From assembly GCA_030673895.1 (NCBI GenBank), contig JAUTCR010000025.1:62001-126000 (forward strand): a stretch of DNA of 64,000 bases, given 5' to 3'. Of the stretch, positions 8,248 through 16,211 are shown in pieces. Position 1 is the stretch's first letter. Every line of letters begins with the position of its first letter. Made by a program: the position numbers and the translations under genes. The notes under the pieces were generated by a model. It made no database searches. It was given only the letters and a program-made list of their open reading frames with translations, and was not told the origin of the DNA. This stretch comes from Verrucomicrobiota bacterium JB023. Lineage in GTDB: Bacteria > Verrucomicrobiota > Verrucomicrobiia > Verrucomicrobiales > Akkermansiaceae.

Positions 8248-9087
8248 ATGAACCGACACGTCTTTTGCATCAAATGGGGCACCCGTTATGGGCCCGATTA
8301 CGTCAATCGCCTGCGAGCGATGACGGCGCGGCATCTCACCCTCCAGCACCAATTCGTTTGCTTCACCGACGACCCCGCCGGTCTTCATCCCGAGATCCAG
8401 CATCTCCCTCTCCCCGAGCTCGGCGTCGCCCATCCTGAGAACGTCCCGGGCAAGTGGAGGAAGACCGCCCTCTGGCAAAAAGATCTTTTCGGGCTAACGG
8501 GCACCGCCCTCTTCATCGACCTCGATACGGTCATCGTCGCCAATTTGGACGACTTCTTTCAGCACGGTGATCCGGACGATATCATCCTGACCCGCAATTG
8601 GCTCAAACCCCACAAAAGACTCGGTCAGACCACCCTCTTCCGCTTCCCCATCGGAGGCTATCCCCAAGTTTATGAGGAATTTAAAAAGGACCCTCAAGGC
8701 ATCGCTGACCGCTACCAGTTCGAGCAGCATTACGTCACCAGTCACGTCGCCGACAACTTGCACTTCTGGCCCAAGGAATGGGTCCGCCACTATCGGGTGC
8801 ATTGCCTGGGGAACAATTACCTCATGCGCTACTTTCGCCCCGCGCGTTTGCCCACGGGGGCCAAGGCCATCGCCTTCCCCGGGGTCCCGAACCCCGCAGA
8901 GGCCGCTGCGGGAATCTGGAATGGGAAGCAAGATCACCACCCCAGCCCTTGGGAGCATTTCCGAGCCGCGTTCTCGCAGGAAACGCGCATTAAGCCGACC
9001 CCCATCTCCCACCTTAAATGCTATCAGCAGCCGTGTCCTTGGGTGAGCGAGCACTGGACCGAAGATGAAGCCCCTTCAGGACCATGA
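8248..9087 (+). CDS. putative GT-A type glycosyltransferase with DxD motif
   Basis: The 279-residue product has a clear DxD metal site in LFIDLDTVIVANLDDF (Asp91, Asp93), preceded by a cluster of aromatic and basic residues (GKWRKTALWQKDLF) and an amino-end segment FVCFTDDPAGL that resembles a nucleotide-binding strand. I know this pattern from uncharacterised bacterial glycosyltransferases in capsule and lipopolysaccharide loci; donor and acceptor are unknown. It looks distantly related to the gene at 11081. Its stop overlaps the next start (ATGA), so translation is probably coupled to the GT8 gene. Confidence 0.6.
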   Translation: MNRHVFCIKWGTRYGPDYVNRLRAMTARHLTLQHQFVCFTDDPAGLHPEIQHLPLPELGVAHPENVPGKWRKTALWQKDLFGLTGTALFIDLDTVIVANLDDFFQHGDPDDIILTRNWLKPHKRLGQTTLFRFPIGGYPQVYEEFKKDPQGIADRYQFEQHYVTSHVADNLHFWPKEWVRHYRVHCLGNNYLMRYFRPARLPTGAKAIAFPGVPNPAEAAAGIWNGKQDHHPSPWEHFRAAFSQETRIKPTPISHLKCYQQPCPWVSEHWTEDEAPSGP

Positions 9088-10070
9088 GCCAGCCCGCCCT
9101 CCATGCGGCCTCGATTGCCAACGAGCGCTTCTTCCCCGGCCTTGCCGCCGCATTGGCTTCGGCAGTCTACTCTGCAAACGGAGCGAGGGACTATCACTTC
9201 CATCTACTTGATGGAGGAATCGAGCCCGCTTCCTTCAGCTCTCTCGACGCCTGTCTGAAGAGACTGGCCAAGGGCAAGGGAATCGACATCACCCTCGAGC
9301 GCCATGAGATCCCGGAAGAACGATTGGCCACCTTGCCGGAGCGGCGGGGCTCCCGGATGACCTTCGCCAAGTTTCTTCTCCCCGAACTCTTTCCTCATCT
9401 GGAGACCCTCATCTACCTCGATGCCGACGTGCTCTATCTGCGGGGTATCGAGGAGATTGATTGCGACGATGCGTCCCAGCTCCTCGCGGGGGTGCGGGAT
9501 TATATCAGCGTCATCGGCAACGATTGCCCCTGGAGCGACACCCTCACTCCTGCCGAGCTCCAGCTCCCCTACCTCAATGCCGGCATTCTCTGGATGAACC
9601 TTGCCGCCATCCGCGAGGAAGGCTTCATCCCGGACGCCATCGCCCTCCGGGCGGCCACGACTGGAATGGCGCGCGGTGACCAACCTGTCTGGAACTACTT
9701 CTGCCGTGGGCGAATGAAGTTGCTGCCCGATCCGCTGAACTACCGGCTGGGCCTCGGCTCCTGCGAGCGCCTCGTCCGAGAGTGGAAGACCCTCAATCTT
9801 CACTACATCGGCGCCCCCAAGCCTTGGCTCGGGCCTCCCCAGACGCACAAGCACTTCGCCCACACCATCTGGCATTCCTTCGCCAGCGAACACCTTGCCG
9901 AGCTAGCGCTTACCCCCAAGCCCCTTCCCCTCGCCTCCTCGGCCGATCTCGCTGCGTATCGCCGCAAATCGCTCACCTACTCAATTTTCAATCCCCAACG
10001 AGCCCGGCACTATCGCGAAGCCGTGAAGTCGCACCAGCAATCCACCCGGATGACCGAAGCCTTGTTTTGA
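9084..10070 (+). CDS. family 8 glycosyltransferase (LPS galactosyl/glucosyl-transferase type)
   Basis: This 328-residue enzyme shows the ordered GT8 motifs: FLLPELFP (about 97-104), the manganese-binding DxD in LIYLDADVLYLR (Asp113, Asp115), YLNAGILWMNL, and GDQPVWNYF, with a late LHYIGAPKPW that supplies the usual HxxGxxKPW pattern. GT8 proteins such as RfaI/RfaJ add galactose or glucose to the lipopolysaccharide outer core with retention of configuration. It overlaps the preceding gene by four bases, and its stop (TTGA) overlaps the next start. Confidence 0.85.
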   Translation: MSQPALHAASIANERFFPGLAAALASAVYSANGARDYHFHLLDGGIEPASFSSLDACLKRLAKGKGIDITLERHEIPEERLATLPERRGSRMTFAKFLLPELFPHLETLIYLDADVLYLRGIEEIDCDDASQLLAGVRDYISVIGNDCPWSDTLTPAELQLPYLNAGILWMNLAAIREEGFIPDAIALRAATTGMARGDQPVWNYFCRGRMKLLPDPLNYRLGLGSCERLVREWKTLNLHYIGAPKPWLGPPQTHKHFAHTIWHSFASEHLAELALTPKPLPLASSADLAAYRRKSLTYSIFNPQRARHYREAVKSHQQSTRMTEALF

Positions 10071-11029
10071 GCAATCTCCCCCCATCTTTTCCCGCCCGCT
10101 TTCCCCCGGCCTTTGAGGAACGACGAAGGCAGGATGCGCTCGTAGGCAAGCTGCCAGCCTTTCTCGCCAAGCCCATCCACAAGCAAATCTGGCGGGGAGT
10201 TTGGAAGCATCATCGCCACTATCCGCAAGATGTCAGCGTGGAAATCGCGGACAGCGGCTGCTGGCAACTCCAAGCTGGTGAGCACCGCTTCTCTTCCATC
10301 CCGCTCGAGGAAGCTCTCGCGACGCTGCAGGCACCGCAAATTCTCCTTGTCGCCACCGGACCCTCCGCACGCAGTTTCGATTGGGCGAAAGCGGCTTCTT
10401 CCAAGCCCCTAATTCTTGGAGTTAATGGTGCCCCCACTCTGTTGAGCGAGCATGCGCTGCAGGCCGATGCGCTCGTGATCACCGACCGAAGTTTTGCGCT
10501 GACCGGAATAGACCATTTGACTCGGGCAGTCGCCTCCCACGCGCTTCTCTTCTTGGAGCCCGAGGCCGCCGCCACCTTGGCGTCCCGCTCTCCCGAGCTC
10601 CTTGCGCAGGCCAAATTCACCATCATCGAGCGCGTCAATCGTTACTACTCGTTACCCGCACGGCCTTGGAGCCAGTTGGCTGAAGAGGCTGAATTTTTTC
10701 TCCACCGGGAGCGGCCTGAAATCGGTTTCAGCCTCAATCCGCTGGCGGGCGTTTTTCCCGGCGGCACGGTCGCTTTTGCGGCTCTTCAGCTGGCCCTGAG
10801 CCAGCAGCCGGATCAGATTGATCTCGTCGGCCTTGACCTCGGAGGCCGGGGCCGAGCTTATCAGGAGGCGCCGGATCAGGCTCCCGCCAGCCAACTTGAA
10901 ATCCACTTGAGCAATCGCATCGCGCCCTCCTTCAGCCTTCTCCCTCAGTCGCTTGCCAATCAGCCTCGCATCAGGCTCATCAATCACTCTCCCTCCTGCC
11001 CCTTGCCTCGCTCCTACTTTCAATCCTGA
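10067..11029 (+). CDS. hypothetical protein of the glycan block, possible sugar transferase or kinase fold
   Basis: The product has about 320 residues. A strand-and-loop motif ILLVATGPSARSFDWA, then LILGVNGAPTLLSEH and a later GGTVAFAALQLAL with IDLVGLDLGG, recalls the GPS-x-x and NG/CN motifs of DUF115 and sialyltransferase-like (GT29/42-type) folds, in which the GPS loop binds a nucleotide. This is a weak resemblance and I would not assign a reaction. The TTG start at 10067 lies within the TTGA ending the GT8 gene and gives a sensible length; a longer in-frame opening lies wholly within the GT8 gene. Confidence 0.5.
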   Translation: MSNLPPSFPARFPPAFEERRRQDALVGKLPAFLAKPIHKQIWRGVWKHHRHYPQDVSVEIADSGCWQLQAGEHRFSSIPLEEALATLQAPQILLVATGPSARSFDWAKAASSKPLILGVNGAPTLLSEHALQADALVITDRSFALTGIDHLTRAVASHALLFLEPEAAATLASRSPELLAQAKFTIIERVNRYYSLPARPWSQLAEEAEFFLHRERPEIGFSLNPLAGVFPGGTVAFAALQLALSQQPDQIDLVGLDLGGRGRAYQEAPDQAPASQLEIHLSNRIAPSFSLLPQSLANQPRIRLINHSPSCPLPRSYFQS

Positions 11030-11080
11030 GCGTTGAGGACTTGTTCCCTCTCAATCCCATTCCCTATCTTTCCCAAGCCA

Positions 11081-11845
11081 ATGCAAGCTCCGCCATCGCA
11101 ACCCCATCCCAAGCAAGACCCCGAGGTGACCGTGGTCAATTTCCTTTGGGGAGATTGGCCCGGCAAGGGCAAGCTAGGGCGCGACCTGGCTCCTCTCTAC
11201 CTCAAACGCTTTCGTGAGAGCTTGAAAAAATTGGCCGGACAACCCTTCCGGCATCTTCTCTATACCGACCGTCCGGAGCGATTTCGAAACGCTTATCTCG
11301 ATGCTCAAGAAGATTTCGAAATCAAGGAGCTTGGTTCCTGCGGGCAATGGGGAGGATGCCTGCCCAAATTTCGGGCCCTCGCCGCAGACCCTGACCTGAA
11401 CGGGCAAATCCTCGTCATGGATCTGGACAACGTCTTTTTGCGAGACTTGTCGCCGATGTTTGACTACCGGGGAGATTTCGCCATCTGCAATGACGTCGAT
11501 CCCAGTCGGACTAACAAGGTGGGAGGAAACATTGCCAGTTTTCCGGCCGGGCGGTGGGATTCACTTTGGCAAACCTTGAAGGAAAACCCCGGAAAATATC
11601 GCGAACTCTCGCAGGGCAGCGAACGGTTCCTCTTCGATCACTTCAAAGAAACGGGCCAATTGCCCGTTTGCGATTATTGGAATGAGTTGCATCCCGGCTT
11701 GGTGCTCAGTTTCAAGCGCGAAGCCCGGGGGCGGCCGATTCCACCCGAGGCGGCAGTTCTCTGGACCCATGGACAGCCCCGTCCTCACAAGCTCTGGCGA
11801 AAAGGAGGACTTTCCTACTACCTCAAATGGAAAGGACTCACCTGA
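11081..11845 (+). CDS. putative GT-A type glycosyltransferase with DxD motif
   Basis: The protein has 254 residues and a DxD site in ILVMDLDNVFLRDLSPMF (Asp114, Asp116). Upstream is VTVVNFLWGDW and a TDRPERF strand; downstream NKVGGNIASFPAG. The layout (TD-P segment, basic-aromatic segment, DLD, then a nucleophilic loop) parallels the protein encoded at 8248, so the two may be distant paralogues adding related sugars. The ATG at 11081 is preferred to the TTG at 11033, which would add 16 residues of no clear structure. The sulfotransferase gene follows after 15 bases. Confidence 0.6.
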   Translation: MQAPPSQPHPKQDPEVTVVNFLWGDWPGKGKLGRDLAPLYLKRFRESLKKLAGQPFRHLLYTDRPERFRNAYLDAQEDFEIKELGSCGQWGGCLPKFRALAADPDLNGQILVMDLDNVFLRDLSPMFDYRGDFAICNDVDPSRTNKVGGNIASFPAGRWDSLWQTLKENPGKYRELSQGSERFLFDHFKETGQLPVCDYWNELHPGLVLSFKREARGRPIPPEAAVLWTHGQPRPHKLWRKGGLSYYLKWKGLT

Positions 11846-11860
11846 TCCCCCGAACCCAAA

Positions 11861-12427
11861 ATGATTGAAAACGTCTGCCCCGAACGCCGCTTCTGTTTCA
11901 TCCACATCCCAAAAACCGGAGGAACGAGCATAGAACGCGCTTTCGGCTGGTACCAGGGTAATCGTGGGGATCAAGACCATCAGACTCTGATCCTGAAGCA
12001 AGAGAATGGCTCGATTGAGGATGATTACTTCGTTTTCACTTACGTGAGAAACCCATGGAGCCGGATGGTCTCTTGGTATCGCAACGTTATGCGGGATGAG
12101 AAAAAGCGGAAACGTATGAAGATGTGGCCCCGCCAATCATTCCCTTCCTTCGTTGCGAAAACGATCAAACGCAACCAGCTCCCGCCGCAATGGGACTGGG
12201 TCAAAACGCGTAATGATGAACTGGGAGTCGACTTTGTGGGACGATTTGAGCACTTGCAGAGGGATTTTGAAACGATCTGCGGGAAGTTGGAAATCGACAC
12301 CATCACCCTACCTCATGAAGTCGCGAGCACACCGGTCGACTACCGCTCCTTCTATGAGGATAAGACCCGCCGCTTGATTGAAGATTACTACCGGAAAGAC
12401 ATCGAAAACTGGGGATACGAGTTCTGA
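11861..12427 (+). CDS. sulfotransferase family protein
   Basis: This small protein (188 residues) has the 5'-phosphosulfate-binding loop HIPKTGGTSIE at 15-25 and the 3'-phosphate-binding segment TYVRNPWSRMVSWY at about 60-73. These are the two defining sites for PAPS in the carbohydrate sulfotransferase family (Sulfotransfer_2). It probably transfers sulfate to a hydroxyl of the glycan made by the preceding genes. It is the last gene of the block, with 191 gene-free bases after it. Sulfated surface sugars are common in marine bacteria, but the acceptor here is inferred from position only. Confidence 0.78.
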   Translation: MIENVCPERRFCFIHIPKTGGTSIERAFGWYQGNRGDQDHQTLILKQENGSIEDDYFVFTYVRNPWSRMVSWYRNVMRDEKKRKRMKMWPRQSFPSFVAKTIKRNQLPPQWDWVKTRNDELGVDFVGRFEHLQRDFETICGKLEIDTITLPHEVASTPVDYRSFYEDKTRRLIEDYYRKDIENWGYEF

Positions 12428-12618
12428 TCTTTCCGCTCAACGAACTGACGGAGCGCGGGAGCCGAGCCACCGCCTTCCCTAAATTCGATGCCTACCCGAG
12501 AAGGAACGGCAGCTCCGCGCGCCTTTCAAAATGCGGCGCTGAGACCCGAAAAATCAGTCCTCGTTTCTCGGTTGGTAAGATCATCAAGTGGCCGAACTAT
12601 TCTTCCCCAAGCCCGGAT

Positions 12619-14160
12619 ATGAGACTCCCTCTTCACCTCTCGCAACTTGCGTTCATCATCACCCTTCACCTCACGCTCGGTTTGGGGGCTTCGCCTTTCG
12701 CCGCTACCGGGGGGCTGACCGTCTCTCTCCCCAATCCCGGAGAAAACGTGCGACGAGATTCCCTTTTGGCTGTCGACTCCGGTGGGAACCATCATTTCGT
12801 TACGCTCACTCAAATCTCAGGGCAAACCCTCGACACCCTGCTCTACTCTCGCGAGACAGATGGAGCGACGATTCTTCTCAACGCGCTGCCAAGTGCTTTT
12901 ACCCAGCGCTTGGAAGCCACCATCACCACCTCCACGGGCCAAGTGCTGCTTTTGACTTCATCGAGTTACAGCAACGGAAACACGCTAGAGACTGGATGCG
13001 TTCTCCATCATCTCAACAGCTCCTCGCCTTCACAACCGACCTTCGCGTTCAGCTCCTCCGGCCAACCCTCGGCACGGATGGCCCCGCTCGAGGATGGAAA
13101 CGTCCTCGTCGTCAGCCGAACCTCCTCCCAGGTCATCGTTGGTCGGCTGCTCGCCCCCTCCTTCACCTATGAAGAACTGGGACGCTTTTCGGCGCCCGGC
13201 ATGCAGGAATTCTCCAAGCTCAGCCTTTTCGCCGAGCCGGATCAAACCGTGCACCTCGCGGCCACCACCCATGAGGAACTCGCTGCCGACAATTTTCACT
13301 CCCGGCTACTCTACCGCAGCTTCGATCCGGAAAACCTTGCCCCAAGCCAGGCTTGGCAGACCGTGACGAGTGGCTTGGCCTCCTCTCCCTCAACCGAGGT
13401 TGGTGCCAGCCAGTCCCTTACTTTCGATACCGAGCCGGTCATCCTCTTTCACAACGAAATCACGAGCCAACTTCAGAGCGCTCGAAAAGCCGAGGGAGGG
13501 TGGGAACTCAATACCCTTGAGGATTTTGCAAGTATCGGTCGAATCCACCTCGCGTGTGATGAACTGGGTCGGCTCAGCGCCACTTGGGATTCGTTGGGTT
13601 CTGGCTCCATCCGGTGCGCGACATTCGGTCGCTCCGGCTGGACAACCCCGTCTCTTCTCGCCAGCGGAAACTTCGCCAGCTTCGTTGTCGATACGGGGGG
13701 GTACCTGCACTACAGCACACAGACCAGCGTCTCGATTCCCGGTGAGGATCCCGTGGAGTTCTATCAAACCCTTCGGCCCCGCGACCTGACTGATGATGAC
13801 GGAGACGGCCTGCCCTTCGTTCTGGAAGAGCTGCTTGGGAGCAGCCCCAATGAGGCCAATCACGATGCGATCGAGGCCGGCCTCACCTCCGCCCAGAATG
13901 CTTTTCTAAGCTTCTTGGTTCCCTCTGATTTGGCACCTGTTGGCACCAGCGAGAGCTATTTTTATTCGCCCGGGCTCGACATCTTCCTCACTTTAGAAAT
14001 CTCCCGCGACCTGACCTTTTGGAGAAGAGCAGACCCCGAGATCGAGACCGAGCTGTTCGCGATTACTGGTCGGCCATCCGTCCTCGTCTCGACCCTACGC
14101 GATAACGCGCAGGAAGCTCCCCGGGGTTTCCTCCGCTTGAAAGCAGTTCGCAATCGCTGA
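12619..14160 (+). CDS. secreted protein with calcium-loop motif and verrucomicrobial-type C-terminus
   Basis: The product (513 residues) starts with a signal peptide: a basic residue, a long hydrophobic run and GLGASPFA. The body is a series of beta-rich repeats of about 45-60 residues with strands such as HLAATTHEEL and SGNFASFVVDTGGYLHYS, which suggests a beta-propeller or similar. Near residues 390-405 a DDDGDGLPFVLEELLG segment matches the thrombospondin type 3/dockerin-like calcium loop DxDGDGxxD/E-E. The last 75 residues (LTLEISRDLTFW ... GFLRLKAVRN) resemble a carboxyl domain frequent in secreted verrucomicrobial proteins. It is probably exported to the outer membrane or outside; the ligand is unknown. 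Confidence 0.65.
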   Translation: MRLPLHLSQLAFIITLHLTLGLGASPFAATGGLTVSLPNPGENVRRDSLLAVDSGGNHHFVTLTQISGQTLDTLLYSRETDGATILLNALPSAFTQRLEATITTSTGQVLLLTSSSYSNGNTLETGCVLHHLNSSSPSQPTFAFSSSGQPSARMAPLEDGNVLVVSRTSSQVIVGRLLAPSFTYEELGRFSAPGMQEFSKLSLFAEPDQTVHLAATTHEELAADNFHSRLLYRSFDPENLAPSQAWQTVTSGLASSPSTEVGASQSLTFDTEPVILFHNEITSQLQSARKAEGGWELNTLEDFASIGRIHLACDELGRLSATWDSLGSGSIRCATFGRSGWTTPSLLASGNFASFVVDTGGYLHYSTQTSVSIPGEDPVEFYQTLRPRDLTDDDGDGLPFVLEELLGSSPNEANHDAIEAGLTSAQNAFLSFLVPSDLAPVGTSESYFYSPGLDIFLTLEISRDLTFWRRADPEIETELFAITGRPSVLVSTLRDNAQEAPRGFLRLKAVRNR

Positions 14161-14162
14161 GC

Positions 14163-15140
14163 TTACTTGAACAGCTTCACATTCCCGTAGGATAGAAGCT
14201 CCTCTTGGGTCGGAGTTGGCATGTCCACGCCGTTCTCAGGGACGTCCAGTCCGAGTGTCCAGAAGACGCTGTTGGCGAAGGTCTGGAAAAAATGAGGATT
14301 CGCCCAAGTGCGGTAGAAATGAGCCGAAGTCATTGCCACCGAGCGGCCTTCGTTCTCCCTCTCAAAGGACCAATAGACCGGCTGTCTCCGCCAGTTATCC
14401 TTGTTGTCCATGTCGCTGCGGTGGCTCGGAGCCACCGCAGTGTGCAGGAAGGTGACATTTTCCGAACCTGGGTTTCTCCCCCCTTCGGCTGTGAAGAAGT
14501 TGAAATAATACTCGTCCTGCAGCTCGAAGGATTCCGGCAGACCGTTGGAAATGGGGTGTCCCTGATTCACCTTGAGTTCAAGGGAAGGGTATTTCCAAGT
14601 CCAGCTGCTTGCCGGGTCTTTGCCACGCTTAACCCAATAATAAACTGCACCAATCCAATCCATCATCATGCCGGCATTTTCGGCATTGAGCTGACCCATC
14701 CCACCAGAGGGGGCATCCGTGGCCCAGTGAATCACAATGAGACCGGTCTTGTTTTTCTTCAAAACGCCATCGAGGTGCCTCATGTGCTTGCCTGGCTCTT
14801 TCTTGTTACCCAGGGCGTGCCTGCCGCCTCCGTCACTTGAGATGATGATCAAATCAGCCTCTTCCACCAGGCTGAGGTCTTTCGGGTAGTTCAGTGTGGT
14901 CGTCACCTCGAACGAATCCGCATAGGGAGAAGCTTCCAGCTTGTCGACAATCAGCCGACCCACCTCATCATTATTGTGGGAGTCTTTCCCATGCGTGGAA
15001 GCACCTCGAATGACGAGGATTTTCTTTTTCTCGCCGCCAGCTCCGGCGCTCTTCCCGTGGCTCTGGACTCCGACCAAAATGGTCCCCAGACAACAGACAA
15101 GCAGGACAAAAACGGAAATAGACTTGGGCGTGATCTTCAT
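14163..15140 (-). CDS. secreted ThuA-domain protein
   Basis: This 325-residue protein has an amino-terminal signal peptide (hydrophobic run at about 8-24) and then a ThuA-like domain of the class I glutamine amidotransferase-like fold: KILVIRGASTHGKDSHNN, DLIIISSDGGGRH, GLIVIHWATD, and late YYFNFF and PVYWSFERENEGRSVAM. ThuA domains occur in trehalose-utilisation and in many exported proteins of Planctomycetes and Verrucomicrobia tied to sugar catabolism; the catalytic cysteine of true amidotransferases is not evident, as usual for ThuA. It converges with the preceding secreted protein, two bases between stops. Confidence 0.75.
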   Translation of the reverse strand: MKITPKSISVFVLLVCCLGTILVGVQSHGKSAGAGGEKKKILVIRGASTHGKDSHNNDEVGRLIVDKLEASPYADSFEVTTTLNYPKDLSLVEEADLIIISSDGGGRHALGNKKEPGKHMRHLDGVLKKNKTGLIVIHWATDAPSGGMGQLNAENAGMMMDWIGAVYYWVKRGKDPASSWTWKYPSLELKVNQGHPISNGLPESFELQDEYYFNFFTAEGGRNPGSENVTFLHTAVAPSHRSDMDNKDNWRRQPVYWSFERENEGRSVAMTSAHFYRTWANPHFFQTFANSVFWTLGLDVPENGVDMPTPTQEELLSYGNVKLFK

Positions 15141-15265
15141 TAGTCGAGACCTTAGAACTACGGGCTAGCGCGAGGAATCTCGACCCAATTATCACTTGGA
15201 GACCCAAAATCAACTATTGCAAATCCACACGACAACAGTCTCAACCAGCCCGACCTACACCGTCG

Positions 15266-15796
15266 TCAACCTGCGAGACGGGCCGCCTCCCGCCTGCTTC
15301 TGGGGAAGCCACCGTTTAACGCTTCCGCCAACTGAAGACTTCCTTGGCGCCCATCGCCAACCCCTAGGATTCGGGCCAGCTCTTTCTCGAAGAATGGGAA
15401 GGCCCTCTCGACCTCTCCCCCTCCGGCCAAGAAATCCAAGGCCCGCTTCAATAAATCGTGCTCCTTGGGAATGGCACTCTCTCCCTCCACCGCTCGCTCC
15501 ACCAGTTCGCCGAAATAGGCGGCCATCACCGTCCGAGAATAGTCACCCCGCAAGCTTTCCCGATAACTCCCCACTACCATTTCCCTCAAGGTGTGCAGCT
15601 CGCTCTGGCGACTGCGGACCCAGCCGATCTCGGCACTGACAAAGAGGTCCAACTTCCCGGAAAACAGACTCTTCGGCCCCCGGGCCCCCTTGGCGACGGT
15701 CTTCAAGACGCCCCATTCCTCGGTGCACCAAGTGACGATCAGACTGGACTCCGTCAACTTCCGTATCCTTATGATGATCCCGTTGGCCGTCTCCAC
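15266..15796 (-). CDS. recO: DNA repair protein RecO, short form
   Basis: RecO binds single-stranded DNA and, with RecR, loads RecA onto gapped DNA. The protein shows the RecO amino-terminal OB fold: GIIIRIRKLTESSLIVTWCTEEWGVLKTVAKGARGPKS in outline, with the KGARxxKS signature at about 36-43. The helical middle follows. At 176 residues it is clearly shorter than the usual 230-250, and the four-cysteine zinc site found in many RecO proteins is absent. The frame stops cleanly and no frameshift remnant is seen downstream, so this may be a lineage-specific short form. Confidence 0.72.
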   Translation of the reverse strand: METANGIIIRIRKLTESSLIVTWCTEEWGVLKTVAKGARGPKSLFSGKLDLFVSAEIGWVRSRQSELHTLREMVVGSYRESLRGDYSRTVMAAYFGELVERAVEGESAIPKEHDLLKRALDFLAGGGEVERAFPFFEKELARILGVGDGRQGSLQLAEALNGGFPRSRREAARLAG

Positions 15797-15854
15797 GGGA
15801 CCGAGCCTATTTTCCGCAGCAATTTCTGAAATCTAAAATGTTACAAAAATCGTC

Positions 15855-15882
15855 TTGAAATTCTGCTTTACCCCACTAGCCT
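15855..15882 (+). promoter_or_regulatory. candidate promoter of rpmI-rplT
   Basis: TTGAAA (15855-15860) is followed by 16 bases and TAGCCT (15877-15882), ten bases before the rpmI ATG. There is no Shine-Dalgarno in the gap. If real, the rpmI leader would be only about three bases long. Confidence 0.35.
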
Positions 15883-15892
15883 CCGCGCTCCC

Positions 15893-16102
15893 ATGGCAAG
15901 AACAGCTGGAAAAGCCAAAACCCGCAAAGCCGTCGCCAAACGATTCAAGGTGACCGGTTCGGGCAAAATCTTGCGTCGCAAGCAGGGAAAACGCCACATT
16001 CTTACGAAGAAATCTCGTAAGCGTAAGCGTCGTCTCGGCCAAGCGACTCTGGTCGATGAGACAAACCTCAAGGCCGTCCGCGAGAACCTGCCCTTTGCGT
16101 AA
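15893..16102 (+). CDS. rpmI: 50S ribosomal protein L35
   Basis: The 69-residue, lysine- and arginine-rich product has the L35 signature: KTRKAVAKRFKVTGSGKILRR near the amino end, followed by HILTKKSRKRKRRL. L35 is a small protein of the large ribosomal subunit. The next gene is rplT, as in most bacteria, but the usual upstream neighbour infC is missing; recO on the other strand sits there instead. A GC-rich hairpin region separates it from rplT. Confidence 0.95.
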   Translation: MARTAGKAKTRKAVAKRFKVTGSGKILRRKQGKRHILTKKSRKRKRRLGQATLVDETNLKAVRENLPFA

Positions 16103-16119
16103 GAGCAAAAATAGGAATC

Positions 16120-16170
16120 CCCCGAGCCGCCTGTTTCCTCTGGAAACACGAATGGACGAGACGGCCGGGG
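16120..16170 (+). promoter_or_regulatory. structured spacer between rpmI and rplT
   Basis: The inner hairpin pairs TGTTTCC (16132-16138) with GGAAACA (16142-16148) across a three-base loop. The flanks CCCC-GA-GCCG (16120-16129) and CGGC-C-GGGG (16162-16170) can form an outer stem with a small internal bulge. In other bacteria L20 represses its own operon by binding mRNA structures near rpmI/rplT, so this could be such a site. The link to L20 is inference. Confidence 0.4.
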
Positions 16171-16211
16171 ACGAAATTGAATAAACCGTTCATTCAAGTA
16201 GAGAATAAAAA

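Noticed and set aside
9782-10066. Amino-terminal extension of the gene at 10067
   Set aside because: The extra 95 codons lie wholly inside the GT8 gene in another frame and read as a shadow; the TTG at 10067 fits the overlap pattern seen elsewhere.
14163-15140. ThuA protein as a true glutamine amidotransferase
   Set aside because: The nucleophile elbow lacks the G-x-C-x-G cysteine; the motifs fit the non-catalytic ThuA branch.
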